From positions 19,939,945 through 20,003,944 of the forward strand of contig CP141132.1 of assembly GCA_035236585.1 (NCBI GenBank): a stretch of 64,000 nt of DNA, read 5' to 3'. The notes under the pieces are model-generated. The model was given only the letters and a program-made list of their open reading frames with translations. It ran no database searches and was not told where the DNA came from. Positions within the stretch are counted from its first letter, which is position 1. Every line of letters begins with the position of its first letter. The position numbers and the translations under genes were made by a program. Shown one piece after another: positions 1 to 10,785 of this stretch. This stretch comes from Warburgia ugandensis. Lineage: Eukaryota > Streptophyta > Magnoliopsida > Canellales > Canellaceae.

Positions 1-539
1 CAATAGCCATTTCTTATTTGATTTCACTTCCTTCCTTCAGCCCTAAGTTATCTCTTTAGATCTTCTTTTTATTTCCCTTTTCCCCACACTTGTTCTGTTC
101 ATTCCTTAGACTTTCCTCTTCTAATTTCTTCTCATTTCCACCTTAATACCTTCCATTCTCATCTCTCAATCCATTATTTGAATTTGAAACCACTCCCCCC
201 GCCCCCCTCTCAATATAGGCCCTTGTTAGATTTTTAATGAAATGGATTGATCTCCACAATTGAATCCTTTTAACTCCCATGCTAGAAAATTTTGAATACG
301 TTAAGGATCATTCAACTTTTTGGAGGGTTCTAGGCTAAATCAAAGGAGGAACAAAGGGGGGAAGATCACCCTCACCCAAGCTCCCTTCAAGCTTTCACAG
401 TTCAAATCCTTTAGAGATAAAGGTAGAGTCTCAACCTAAGTTTCAACTTCTTTCTTTGTTATTTTCTTTTTCTTTCTCTACCATCTCCCTTCTCTTGCAT
501 GCATACATGTTAGCTCATTCATTGTCATTGTCTATCTTT
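1..539. other. Unassigned flank left of element A
   Basis: No coding potential. The stretch is C/T-rich and resembles in style the leader part of plant LTRs. It is the pre-insertion flank of element A: its last bases join 18246 once A and one copy of the gcatt TSD are removed. It may be the left part of an old LTR whose U5 tail lies at 38085-38185; that link is inference only. Confidence 0.4.
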
Positions 540-544
540 GCATT

Positions 545-2570
545 TGTTAAGTGTTAAATTTAAGCCAAAATACCCTAAATTTAGCATTTAATTAGATCAT
601 TTAACCGATCAAATTTTGCAATTTGTAGATAAAATATGAATTTAAGCTTCAATTGATCATCCAATCATTGATTTGTAAAATTTAATGGATAGATAATCAT
701 TAGAGCCAGATAGATGTGTAATGTATGATTTAGATGATTCTAATCTAGTCTTATGTTTTGTAGATTAACCAAATTAAGGCTTGGATAGATAAGATCAAAT
801 TTAATGGTGCCAGATCATCTTAAAGAGAAAAGAATGGTTGGGATCAAATCAATGAACAAAATCATTATCAAGGCAAGATGGACCATGAGAGAATTTCTCA
901 ATTGGGAAACAAGTTAAAGAGGAAACCCAACAAAGAAATGGGAAGCTAGCAAAGTGAGGGAGTTTGGAAAGAAAATCCTATATGGGGTTTTTCGTTTTGG
1001 ATATTGCTTCTTAGTAAGGAAAGGAAACCAAATTTAAGAATGATGAAGTGGCTTGCAAATGAAGGAACTATAAGAGAAGAAGCTAAAGAAAAGATAATAG
1101 AAAGTTTTCTTGTGAAGAAATCAGGCAAGAGGTGGAGACCAAATTTAGAAGGAAAAGGATGAAGGGAACACCATCAAGGAGATGATTTGCATTGGAGGAC
1201 AGCCGTAGGGAAGAGCCACAATTTCTCCAATGTGGCTGAACCTTTAAAAGCCTAGATCTATCATCCCCTTCTCTTTCACACCCGCACCTAGTTCTAACTC
1301 TGCATCTTCTCACCCTATCTCTTTTTCTCTCTCTCTCATTACCTCTATTCTCTCTTACTCTCCATCTCTCCCTCTCCCTCTCTTTGAACCACACTGAACC
1401 TAGCTCTCCTTTTTCCCTCTGTCTCCCCCTCTTTATTTTGCTTGGACTATTTGCACTCAGGTGAGTGAACTAGACCTACAACATCCCTCTCTTTCACTCT
1501 CAGTCTCTCAATCCCTAGTCACTATTTTCCTCATTTCCCGTCTGTTTACCTTCATTTTTCTCATAATTTTTTCTCTCTTTTTTCTTTATTTATAGTATAT
1601 CATCACTTTGGAGCAAAACCGAAATCTATTTTCCCCCAATTCTTCTTCTCTCCCACCTTTCCTCCATTGCTTGCATTATTTTCCTTTGTTGGGTTTTGTT
1701 TCTACATTTCTATTAAAACAAGAAATTTAGCTTAATTATGTTTTTGCCCTTGGTCAATCTTCCTTAATTCTAGTTCTATCCTCAATTTTTCTTTTTCTTT
1801 ATTTCAGAGTATACTAATCCAAAATTGTCCTATTTCTAATTTTTAATTAATCCAAGAACTAAGTAATCTAGCTTGTTTGATTAAATCTTAATCGAATCAA
1901 TGGTTTACCTTTAACAAATAGTAAAACATTATTTCCTAATCTTTCTTTCATTAAAATTCAAATCAATTCTTAGATCTTATTTTTAGGATAACTCTTAACT
2001 TATACATTAGTCTTGATCTTCAATCTAAAATCTAGAAATTCGATCTAAGCTATCCAAAACCCAAAGTCTTTCCTTAGTCTAGATCATCAAAATTTTTGAG
2101 AATTTATTTCATCCAAACATTGGATCTTTAGTCAAAGATATTAGTGAGAGATTGATGAAGGTTGATCAACTTTGATAACATTAGATTTGAAGAATGCTGT
2201 GAACCCTGGACCTTACACAACATGACCCTGTCACGTAAGTTCATTTTAGAACTCTGCTATTATCGCTCCCATTTGTCCCGTTAAGCTTGGCCCAGACTTG
2301 GAAAGAACCACTATAGCTAGGGAAGTGGATTTTTTTTTTGTTATTTAGTTTAATTTTCTCTCTTTTTGAACCTGAATTGGTGTAGTTTTCATTAGTTGAA
2401 TGGATTTTAGTTTAAAATTTATTATTATTTAAAATTTGTTATTTCTTTTAATTAGTGGTCAATTAAATTTTATTAAATTCTAAAATCTTATGTCGAGTCC
2501 CTATGGGATTGACCTGTACTTGCATCAACTGCATTATAATAGCCTGTGCACTTGCAAAAAATAATCAACA
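545..2570 (+). repeat. 5' LTR of element A
   Basis: It starts TGTTAAGTGTTAA directly after the TSD and ends ATCAACA. It is matched by the shorter 3' copy at 17034-18240, which aligns from about 1240 of this LTR onward (shared AAGCCTAGA start, the CT-rich block, the GATTGACC/GATCGACC tail). The middle (1260-1700) is strongly C/T-rich, which creates spurious open frames on the minus strand. Confidence 0.85.
1456..1466 (+). promoter_or_regulatory. Candidate splice donor in A leader
   Basis: CTCAG|GTGAGTG is a near-consensus plant 5' splice site inside the transcribed part of the LTR. The 3' LTR copy (around 17218) has lost the GT. Splicing of the leader is inferred from the motif only. Confidence 0.3.
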
Positions 2571-2573
2571 AGA

Positions 2574-2592
2574 TTTTAGCACATGACAGGAG
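2574..2592 (+). other. Decayed primer-binding site of A
   Basis: The sequence just 3' of the LTR is a shortened, mutated version of the tRNA-Asp-type primer site that element C keeps at 23131-23148. The run TTTT-AGC-CAT-G-AGGAG can be aligned with it. Confidence 0.45.
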
Positions 2593-3852
2593 TTTTTAGA
2601 AAATTTAATAAAAATTGAAAATAGTAATTTTTTTTAGGAATTTTATTGTTTTAGCATTTTAGGTATTTTTAGGCACATTTTTCAATTTTCTTAGTGCATA
2701 ACCACATTATTTCCTAAATTTTGGCAGTTATTTCTATTTTTACTTTTTTTAGGAAATTTGACAAAGGTGCACCTCAGCATCTTGTGTGCCAAAGGTTCTT
2801 CAAATTAGAATTTATTTGCTTTCCTAGATTAATTTTTTTTTTATTTCTTTTAGTGAATCTTATAGTGAGGCCCCATTGTAATTTGCAATTTATTTCAATT
2901 TCAAATTTAAATGGGTTGTATGAAAATAGGGCAAGTGTAGGGTATGGTATGACAAGTGTAGGGTATGGTAACTCATACTTGATCTGCATTATAAACATCA
3001 TTGTAAGTTTCTCTCACTCATTTTATTTTTTTAGTATAGTTTCATTTAGAATAATTTTGCATTATTTGGTAGTGTAATTGCATATAGATAGCATACTTGA
3101 TAACTATTGTATTTTAGGGTTTGCATTAGTTTATTATTTTTAATTGGATTCTTATGACACATTTATCACTTTAAGGTGTTTTATATATTGATCAAACTGC
3201 CATGGAGTGTGAAAATTAATTAGTGAGAGCACCCAACCCCACAAGATCAAGGGTGGATTTAATTACTACCACGTGGCTCACCTAGGATAATCACCACAAG
3301 TGTGCAACCCAACCTTCTTAATTAATTTAAAATTAATTAGAAGAGGCCTATAGAGGTCATCACATGTTCTTAGGAACCTCTTAAAAGGAGCAATCTATTG
3401 TCACTCTAGTGGCTTTTGAGCACTATGGTTATAGTGGGTGTCTTAAAATCCAAGTAATTTTCCCACACATTTTGTTGACGTTGGTTGAGGTTTAAATGCC
3501 TTCTCACACGAGGATTATATCAACCACTTTAGAGAGAAACACAATTAGTAAGCAGTAGTCAAATCTAAAAGAATGGAGGGGCATTAGATTATGCTAATTT
3601 ATAAACATCTCCCTCACACAAATTCATGAAAATCAAAATATTTGTACTTGTTAACCTTAAGGATTGTTTGATTGTGTCTTTTGTTTGTTCATCATTTTAG
3701 GAATTTAGGTTATATCATTTAAGGTAGTTGTTTCAAAAAACAAAAAAGAAACAAAAAAAGGCTTTCATTGTATGCACTTTTGGAGATGTGATAAAATCAA
3801 AAGGTTAGTCAAGTAAGACCAAAACAGCAAACAACTTGATCAGTCCATATCA
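2593..3852 (+). other. Untranslated leader of A
   Basis: Non-coding leader between primer site and gag. It parallels 23151-24390 of element C segment by segment, including the GGCTCACCTAGGATAATCAC block and the CACTC(T/C)AGTGG block near 3275-3595. This second block is also recognisable in unit F (56455-56728). Open frames here are not conserved in C. Confidence 0.7.
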
Positions 3853-5033
3853 ATGATTGATCACCTATCAAGGGATAACTCACCCCATGGTAGTCAAGGT
3901 CCTCCACTCATCATGGATGAGGACCCACCACCTTTAATGGATGATGAATATCAACCTCCACCAAGGAGGAATAATCATCTACTAGACAGAAACTGGAGAA
4001 GAAATAACAATATGGAGTGGGACCAACAAAGTGAACATGGGGATAATGATGTTTATCAAAAATTTCATGATAGAACTCTAAAAGACCACCTTTAGCATAC
4101 ACGCACTAGTACCCCATCCCGTGTCATTCTTCTTTAAAATGCTGAGGCACTAGAATTAAAAACAGGTGTAATCCAATTACTTCACAAATTCTATGGGTTA
4201 GATAGTGAAAGTCCTTACTTGCACCTTAAAGAGTTTGATGAGGTATGTAGTACTCAAAGAACACAAAATATTGGTTTAGATACTGTCAGGCTTAAAATTT
4301 TTCCTTTCTCTTTAAAGGAAAAAGTTAAAATGTGGTTCAATGTACTACTAGTAGGTTCTATCAGAACCTGTAATGAAATAACTAAGGAATTCCTAAAAAA
4401 GTTTTTCCTTACACATAAAATAAATACACTCCGCCATAAGATCATGAACTTTACTCAAAAGGATAAAGAAACATTCTACCAATGCTGAAAAAGGTTCAAA
4501 GATCTAATACTCCCATGTCCACATCATGGCTATGAACGAACCATGGTGCATCATCAACTTCTTTTATGGACTTAATTTTGACATGCGCCAATTTATATAG
4601 ATGATGTGCACTGGTAACTTCTTAAATAAATAACCAGATGAGGTGGAAGAGTATTTAGTATGGCTAGCTGAAAGTGCATAGACCTACACTAACTCAGAAA
4701 GGGAAGAACATTTGGATAGGCCTAAGCCCACTACCACCCATGCTAGGGGAGGCATGTATGTCGTGTTTGGCAAAAATGAGCTTAATGCCAGAGTAGCAAC
4801 CCTAACTAGAAAAGTAGAAGCCATAGAAATGGTAAAGAAAAACTCGAATAAGGATGAACAAGTGTGTATCATCTATGAAAGTACTGTCAATATTACTCAA
4901 GAATGTCCTACCATTCTAGCATTTCAAGATGTACTTCATGATTAGGCTAATGCACTTAATACTTATAAAAGACCTTTCTCCCCATATTTAGAGACTTATA
5001 ATCCCAACTGGTGAAACCACCCTAATTTCAGTT
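3853..5033 (+). pseudogene. gag: Element A gag, N-terminal part (broken)
   Basis: Remnant of the structural Gag polyprotein, which packages retrotransposon RNA. Open segments at 3853-4095, 4219-4488 and 4712-4945 are separated by stops and frameshifts. The first is a Pro/Asp/Asn-rich N-terminus. The second holds the core retrotransposon Gag pattern (LK-FPFSL..K-K-W, then a KEFLKKFF..HK.N.LR block followed by a Y/F-Q-C motif). The third is close to an Athila-type CPHHG neighbourhood. The frame is cut at 5034-5038, the target site of B, and resumes at 14856. No zinc knuckle was found. The gene is certainly non-functional. Confidence 0.75.
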
Positions 5034-5465
5034 GGAGCTGTAATGACTCCAATTTTGTAACATTAAATCCCAAGTTAGCAATGAAAAGTTCACTTTTTGA
5101 AAATAAGGGTATTTTGGCCATTTCACTATTCACCTTGACTGAACCCAAAAATTTGGTTCTAAAAATGGTACCATTAGATGTGTCTCAGAAAAAGGAATCC
5201 AACAAGATCAAAATCACCCAAAACGGAGTTAAAATGAGCAAGTTATGACCCTTTGAAGTTCAGGGGCAAAAATGTAATTTTCATTAAAAATACGGATTTA
5301 GCCTGAAAACACAGGGGCCCATTTTGATATTGGCACCCCCTTTCTTCAACCTCCTAGAGGGTTCTAGAATGGTGGTGTTTGGAGGAGAAATCACTGCTAT
5401 TCTGGAGGTTTCTCCACCACCATTCAAGGGCGGTGAGAGACCCCTCCAGAACCCTCTTATAGCTC

Positions 5466-5473
5466 TATAAATA
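5466..5473 (+). promoter_or_regulatory. TATA box of B 5' LTR
   Basis: TATAAATA flanked by inverted AGCTCTAT / ATAGAGCT arms. The 3' LTR has the same box at 12557-12564. Transcription would start roughly 30 bp downstream. Confidence 0.7.
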
Positions 5474-7164
5474 GAGCTCTTGGGTGCCTCTAATGGCAGC
5501 CCAAAAGCTTGGGAAAAACCGGTTTTGGAGAAGCAACCAAGAGGAGAAATGTGGAGAAAACCCGGCAACGAACCAGGTATGCCCAAAATCCCTCAAAACC
5601 CGTCTTCTCCTTAATCATAGGCTAAGTTTCCCTAAGTTTTTGCATGAAAATTCATGCAAAACAGAGCCCTAGAGAGTCACAAAGGACCCAGGGACGATCC
5701 TTGGGGTGCACTGGTTCGACAGGGTCGAACTAGGGCGTCCCGAGGACGCCTCGGTCCCCCAACGAATGAAACGCGTAGTCCACATTCGAGAGAAACCAGT
5801 GAGCGCGTTCGTGGACGTGCCTGCTGAGGCGAAAGCCAGGGTGTGTCTGCAGACGTGCCTGCTGAGGCGCTTGCCGCTGACGCGGGATGCGTTAGTGTCC
5901 CAGGCTTCCACCTTGCTTCATTTGACCTTTTATGTACACTCGGCACTAAAAAGGCTATAACTTGAGATCTAGGGCTCCAATTGAGGCACCGTGAAAGGCG
6001 TTGTGTCCGTGTCGATGACGCGGACACACCCAAACTATAAATACCTAATCAAGGCACAATATAAGGTGGGCACGACCCTTAGACTATGATAGTGGCATGG
6101 GGCCACGAAATCCTTGAAAACTTGATGATACCAAGGCCCAATTAGGACCTTAGGACACCTATAGGCATGGGGGTGAACCCTTAATGCCAAAATAGTAAGA
6201 CCAACCACTCTAAAACCTATAAAAGATAGGCCAAACTAACATTGATTCCCCAAACCATGTTCAGGAGCATACGAGAACAAGGGGATTAACGCGACCTAGC
6301 CAGGTAGGTGCTCTATCACTACTAGACTTTTAAAAAGAACCATGATTGTTTGAGACTGCATGTTTTAAGTATACGTATATGACTTGTTTAGCATATAAAT
6401 GAATTCAGCATATGATAAATACATTATGCATAGATAGGTTTTGCAAATAATTGCATATATTGCAAGATTTGTGAGCATTGAGTTCTTGCAAAATTGCATG
6501 TCCTTGAGGGTTACCAAAAGACGCTGGAGTGCCCGAAAGACGCTGGGTAGGCAGTTGTGAGGGACCCAAAGAGGACAGGTTTTGAAAAAGAGATGGTTTT
6601 GCTTGTTAAATCATATATGATTTGGGCAAGTAAGCTTGTGGGCGCTATGCCGAGAGGATGGGGTGGCCTCCTAGCCTCTACCACTACTAGGTGGATTGGG
6701 TACCACACCGAAAAAGGGCATGTCCCTACGTCGACTACATGTGGTACAGGGGGCTACCACTGGTGTCACGGCACTGGGTCGATGTGTCATATGCCCCGTG
6801 GAGGCTATGACGCTATGTTCTTAGGTACCCGGGGACCACACAGCAGTGAAGTCATGGGCATAGTTGGGCCCTATGGTTTCGTGGACTTACTTGTATTGCA
6901 TATGGCATGACATGAGGTTGGTCGACCATACCATATATCCATGAGTTGGATTCAGTGAAGCATCTTATGCATATCATTATGTTATGATATATACGATACT
7001 TTCGATTTGGATTATGTGATCCTTTAAGTCATTAGTATTCTAATTTGACAATGGTTTTTAATCCCGATATTGAACATAAGTGTTCAAACATGTACATGTT
7101 TTGAAAGAGCATATGATTTTAAACATAGCATGCATTGTAAAACTAGTAGTGATGGACTCCTACT

Positions 7165-7181
7165 GAGTATAGTATATACTC
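7165..7181 (+). other. Hairpin in B 5' LTR
   Basis: gagtatagtatatactc, present also at 14482-14498 and, inverted, at 62901-62917, always followed by ACCCAATCC or ACCCTATCC. A conserved element of this LTR family, perhaps near the RNA 3' end. Confidence 0.6.
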
Positions 7182-7267
7182 ACCCAATCCTCAACATTTT
7201 TTAGATACAAAGTAAACATTTAAGGGCAAGGAACGCCTGTGACGGAAGACACCCAGACTAAGTGCAA

Positions 7268-7673
7268 GTAAGTAAACCCCTACCTTATCCTTCAATGTTA
7301 CTTGATTGTAGTTACTCTCTATAGCTGAGGCTGTGACTAACACTTTCTTGGGAATAGATTCAATTTAAAACTATGCCTTGGCTAGATAATTGAAAAATGT
7401 GTTTTGACACTCGGGGTTTTATACAAAAGATTGTTTTCCAAAACAAAAATATTTTCATGCATTTCATATTTATAAAACAAGAGATCTCACCTTTTTATCA
7501 AATTTGCATCATATAAAAACTCGGGTCGTCACAGTTGGTATCAGAGCGCTGTTTGACGTTACTCACAGCCCAGTTATGAGGAGAATAACTTATAATCAAG
7601 TTTCATCCATGAAAGAGTAAGGGGTAATAGTATAACACATACTAAGGTCTGGTAAATTACCTTGTGATTACAG
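7268..7673 (+). other. Candidate leader intron of B
   Basis: CAA|GTAAGTAAAC at 7265-7277 is a strong donor and TTGTGATTACAG| at 7662-7673 a strong acceptor directly before the gag ATG. The intron would remove the LTR-primer-site junction. Inferred from motifs only. Confidence 0.3.
7536..7547 (+). other. Primer-binding site of B (tRNA-iMet)
   Basis: TGGTATCAGAGC lies 2 bp after the LTR end and is the standard complement of the plant initiator tRNA-Met 3' end, which primes minus-strand synthesis. Confidence 0.93.
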
Positions 7674-8668
7674 ATGCCTAAAAAGAAAGGAAGTAATGCT
7701 CCAAGACTTGAAGCCCCGCCAGTGGACTCCACTGGGTCGGGCAATGGGATGGCTGAATTATTCCAGCAATTTCTACAACATATGGGACAATACATGAATA
7801 GTCAAAGCCAAACCCCTACCACACGAGATCCTTCCCCTGATAAAGTAATAGATAGGACTAAGGTTCAGTTAGAAAGGTTTTAGAAATTAGCTCCCTCATT
7901 CACAGGAGAAGATGAAGCATCTATAGCTGAAAAATGGTTAATTGATATTGAAAAGATATTTAAAGCCATGAACATAGCTGAAGAAAGAAAAGTACCCATG
8001 GCCACATTTGTATTTAGAGGAGAGGCTACCTTTTGGTGGGAAACAGCAGAAAGGACTTATTTTGACCAACGAGAAACAATAGGATGGGAAGAGTTTAAAA
8101 AGGTCTTTAATGACAAATATTATTCTAAACACATAAGAAAATAGAAGGAAAAGGAATTTATGGACTTAGAACAAGGGAATATGACTGTCCAACAGTATGA
8201 AAATAGATTCATCAGCCTTTGAAGATTTGCACCAACTGCTTGTGCAGATGAGGAAGATGTGGCAGAAAGATTTGTAGATGGCCTCAACTCAAAACTTAGG
8301 AACAGAGTTCTAGGTTTCCAACCTTCCACAGTAGCCAAAGTCGTAGAGGTGGCCTCCCTATATGAAAAAGATTATCAAAGGAACCAGGCAATGAAGGAAA
8401 CTAAGAACATCAACACCATGAGAAATAAAGAAAAGAGACCATTTCAGTCATCCGGACCTAGGCCACCTTTCAAGAAACCGTTTGAAAACAAAGGAAGAAG
8501 ACTAGACTGGAAAACATGCCCTAAGTGTAACAGGAGTCATTTAGGCAAAACATGTCCCATTTTCAACATCACTTGGTATCTTTGTGGAGAATAAGGACAT
8601 TTTGCTAGGGATTGTCCTAAAAAGAAAGTTGAAGAGCGTAAACGAGATCAAGTTCCAAAAGCCAAGGA
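7674..8668 (+). pseudogene. gag: Element B gag (stops and frameshift)
   Basis: Gag polyprotein of a chromovirus, forming the particle and binding RNA. The ATG at 7674 directly follows TTACAG, a good 3' splice acceptor. In one frame one reads a Gln-rich N-terminus, the core Gag block (F.G.....A..W....EK.F, then F.G.A..WW) and a CX2CX4HX4C-like knuckle plus a second CCHC knuckle near 8570-8620. Stops interrupt at 7881, about 8143, 8220 and 8592; at least three fit a CAG/CAA codon changed to TAG/TAA. A frameshift near 8665 separates it from the protease frame. Non-functional, but family assignment is firm. Confidence 0.9.
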
Positions 8669-8689
8669 CGTGTCTTTGCCCTCACTTCC

Positions 8690-9142
8690 AGTCAAGCCCA
8701 GGCTTCAAATGCAGTAGTTGAAGGTATTCTTTCTAACTGTGATACACCTGCTAAAGTTCTATTCGATACAGGCTCCACTCATTCTTTCATATCCCGGGAG
8801 TTTGTATCATCCTTGGACATTATACCACAGGACCTGGACTTCACTCTAGAAGTCATGACTCCTGTAGGCCAGGCACTTCCCACCTATTCTTATCTCCAGG
8901 ATGTCCCCATTTTGATCAAGGATCATTTGCTACATGCCAATCTTATTCACTTAGATATGAATGACTTCGACATCATCCTAGGTATGGACTGGCTAGCCTT
9001 TCATCAAGCCTTTGTTGATTGTCGCCAGAAACATGTCACTTTTACCCTACCTAATGGAGACACTTTCACCCTCCAAGGAAGAAAGGATTATTTTGGAGCG
9101 TGTGTTATTTCTGCCATGAAAGCAATTGAGCACATTGCTTAG
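8690..9142 (+). pseudogene. PR: Element B aspartic protease
   Basis: Retropepsin domain that would cleave the Gag-Pol precursor. The active-site triad is intact as F-D-T-G-S-T-H-S-F near 8763-8790, and a chromovirus-typical I.G.DWL motif follows near 8971-8991. The frame is open from about 8690 to a stop at 9140-9142 and is shifted relative to gag (upstream) and to the RT core (downstream). Taken alone the domain looks complete; without the polyprotein context it would not be made. Confidence 0.9.
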
Positions 9143-9668
9143 GGATGCCCTTTCTTCTTAGCCAAGATCGAATCTGTCGAGAGTCCCCAACCAAAGTTAG
9201 AGGATGTCAAGGTAGTCCGAGAATTTCCTGACGTATTCCCTGAGGACTTACCAGGTCTACCTCTGCTAAGAGAAATTGAGTTTATCATTGACATTATACC
9301 TGGTACGTCTCCCATTTCCAAAGCTCCTTATCGAATGGCTCCTGCAGAACTAAAAGAACTGAAGACCCATTTACAGGAACTACTTGACAAAAGGTTCATA
9401 CGACCTAGGTCGTATCTCCGTGGGGAGCTCCAGTCCTTTTTGTTAAGAAAAAGGATGGCTCCATGAGATTGTGTGTAGACTATCGAATGCTAAATAGGGT
9501 CACCATTAAGAATAAGTACCCCCTTCCCCGAATTGATGATGTTTTCAATCAACTTCAGTGACCCAGAGTCTTCTCTAAGATTGATCTACGATCCAGATAC
9601 CATCAACTTTGAGTTAGAGAAGAAGATATCCCCAAGACAGCCTTCAGGACTCGATACAGCCATTATGA
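9143..9668 (+). pseudogene. RT: Element B RT N-terminal part (frameshifted)
   Basis: Linker and fingers/palm start of reverse transcriptase. An EFPDVFPEDLPGLP-type linker and an I..P.APYRMAP block are visible up to about 9410. There the frame slips (extra bases in the stretch after the FIRP motif), and from 9418 the next frame carries the [13 protein letters not shown] block and the YR.LN.VT block. Stops at 9559-9561 and 9610-9612 interrupt the KIDL.S.YHQ region; the second lies where a CGA arginine codon is usual. Confidence 0.9.
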
Positions 9669-9675
9669 ATTCAGA

Positions 9676-10722
9676 GTGATGTCCTTTGGTTTAACTAATG
9701 CTCCAGCCACGTTTATGGACCTCATGAATAGGGTGTTCAAGGAGTACTTAGATAAATTCATCATAGTGTTTGTGGATGATATCTTAATATATTCTGAAAC
9801 TCTTGAGGACCATAAGGAACATCTAAGGATAACATTAAGCACCCTACGAGCACACAAGTTATATGCAAAATTCAGTAAGTGTGAGTTTTGGCTGGAAAGG
9901 GTTAATTTCTTAGGACACATTATTTCTCAAGATGGCATAGCAGTCGACCCCACTAAGGTTGAATCAGTACAGAAATGGGAAAGACTTAAGACAGTCACAG
10001 AAATAAGAAGCTTCTTAGGACTTGCCGGATATTACAGGAGATTCATCGAGGGTTTTTCACAAATTGCTTTACCTCTAATTAAGCTGACCAGGAAAGACAC
10101 AAGATTTGAATGGACTGATAAATGTGAGGAAAGCTTCTAGGAACTAAAAAGAAGGTTAACTACAGCACCTGTCCTTACCTTACCTTCAGGAAGTGGCGGA
10201 TTTGAGATATACAGCGATGCCTCGCAACAAGGACAAGGCTGCGTACTTATGCAACATGGGAAGGTAATTGCTTATGCTTCTCGACAACTCAAGAAGCATG
10301 AAGTCAATTACCCGACCCATGACTTGGAATTAGCGGCCATAGTCTTTGCCTTGCGAATCTGGAGACATTATTTATATGGGGAAAAGTTTGAAGTTTTTAC
10401 AGACCATAAGAGTCTTAAATACATCTTTTCCCAACAAGACTTAAACATGCGACAAAGAAGATGGATGGAATACTTAAAAGACTATGACTTCTCCATTCAT
10501 TATTACCCTGGAAAAGCTAATGTGGTAGCTGATGCATTAAGTAGAAAAACCCAAGGGAGGTGTGCAAGTCTATTAACTAAGAGATGGAAGCTATTACAAG
10601 AAGTAATAACGTGGAAACCGGACATAAGCAAACACAAGATCGTTATGGTAGGTCTAACAATAAAGTCAGTTGTTAATGAAAAGGTTAAGCAAGAACAGAA
10701 ATGAGATCTGGATATACAAGCT
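9676..10722 (+). pseudogene. RT-RH: Element B RT core and RNase H
   Basis: Reverse transcriptase palm and thumb followed by RNase H, which together make the cDNA. The catalytic box F-V-D-D is intact at 9769-9780 with ILIYS after it. The FLG..GYYRRFI thumb motif lies near 10012-10050. A TAG at 10138-10140 ends the first segment. RNase H follows with its acidic residues in S-D-A-S (about 10216), the E of L-E-L-A-A (about 10327) and T-D-H-K-S-L (about 10402), ending in an ADALSRK motif near 10526. Another stop occurs at 10702. All lie in frame 1, as does the integrase, so the pol frame is recognisable from 9418 to 12078. Confidence 0.92.
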
Positions 10723-10785
10723 TTCATAGGAAAATCAGGGTTTACTAAAGGGGAAGATGGTAACATCTACATGTAAGGAAGATTA

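Larger units (their letters stand above)
5039..7533 (+). repeat. 5' LTR of element B
   Basis: 2495 bp, TG...CA ends, nearly the same sequence as 12130-14850. It includes a TATA box at 5466-5473, a CpG-rich block (about 5690-5910) and, near the 3' side, a 17-bp hairpin, gagtatagtatatactc (7165-7181). Minus-strand open frames at 5284-6033 lie in the leader and CpG-rich block and are not genes. Confidence 0.95.

Noticed and set aside
2721-3077. 118-codon frame in the A leader
   Set aside because: Hydrophobic low-complexity translation of AT-rich leader; the equivalent region of C has no such frame.
5677-6033. Minus-strand frames in the CpG-rich block of the B LTR (also 12761-13246)
   Set aside because: Not conserved in frame between LTRs apart from the duplication; antisense to the leader; no known domain.
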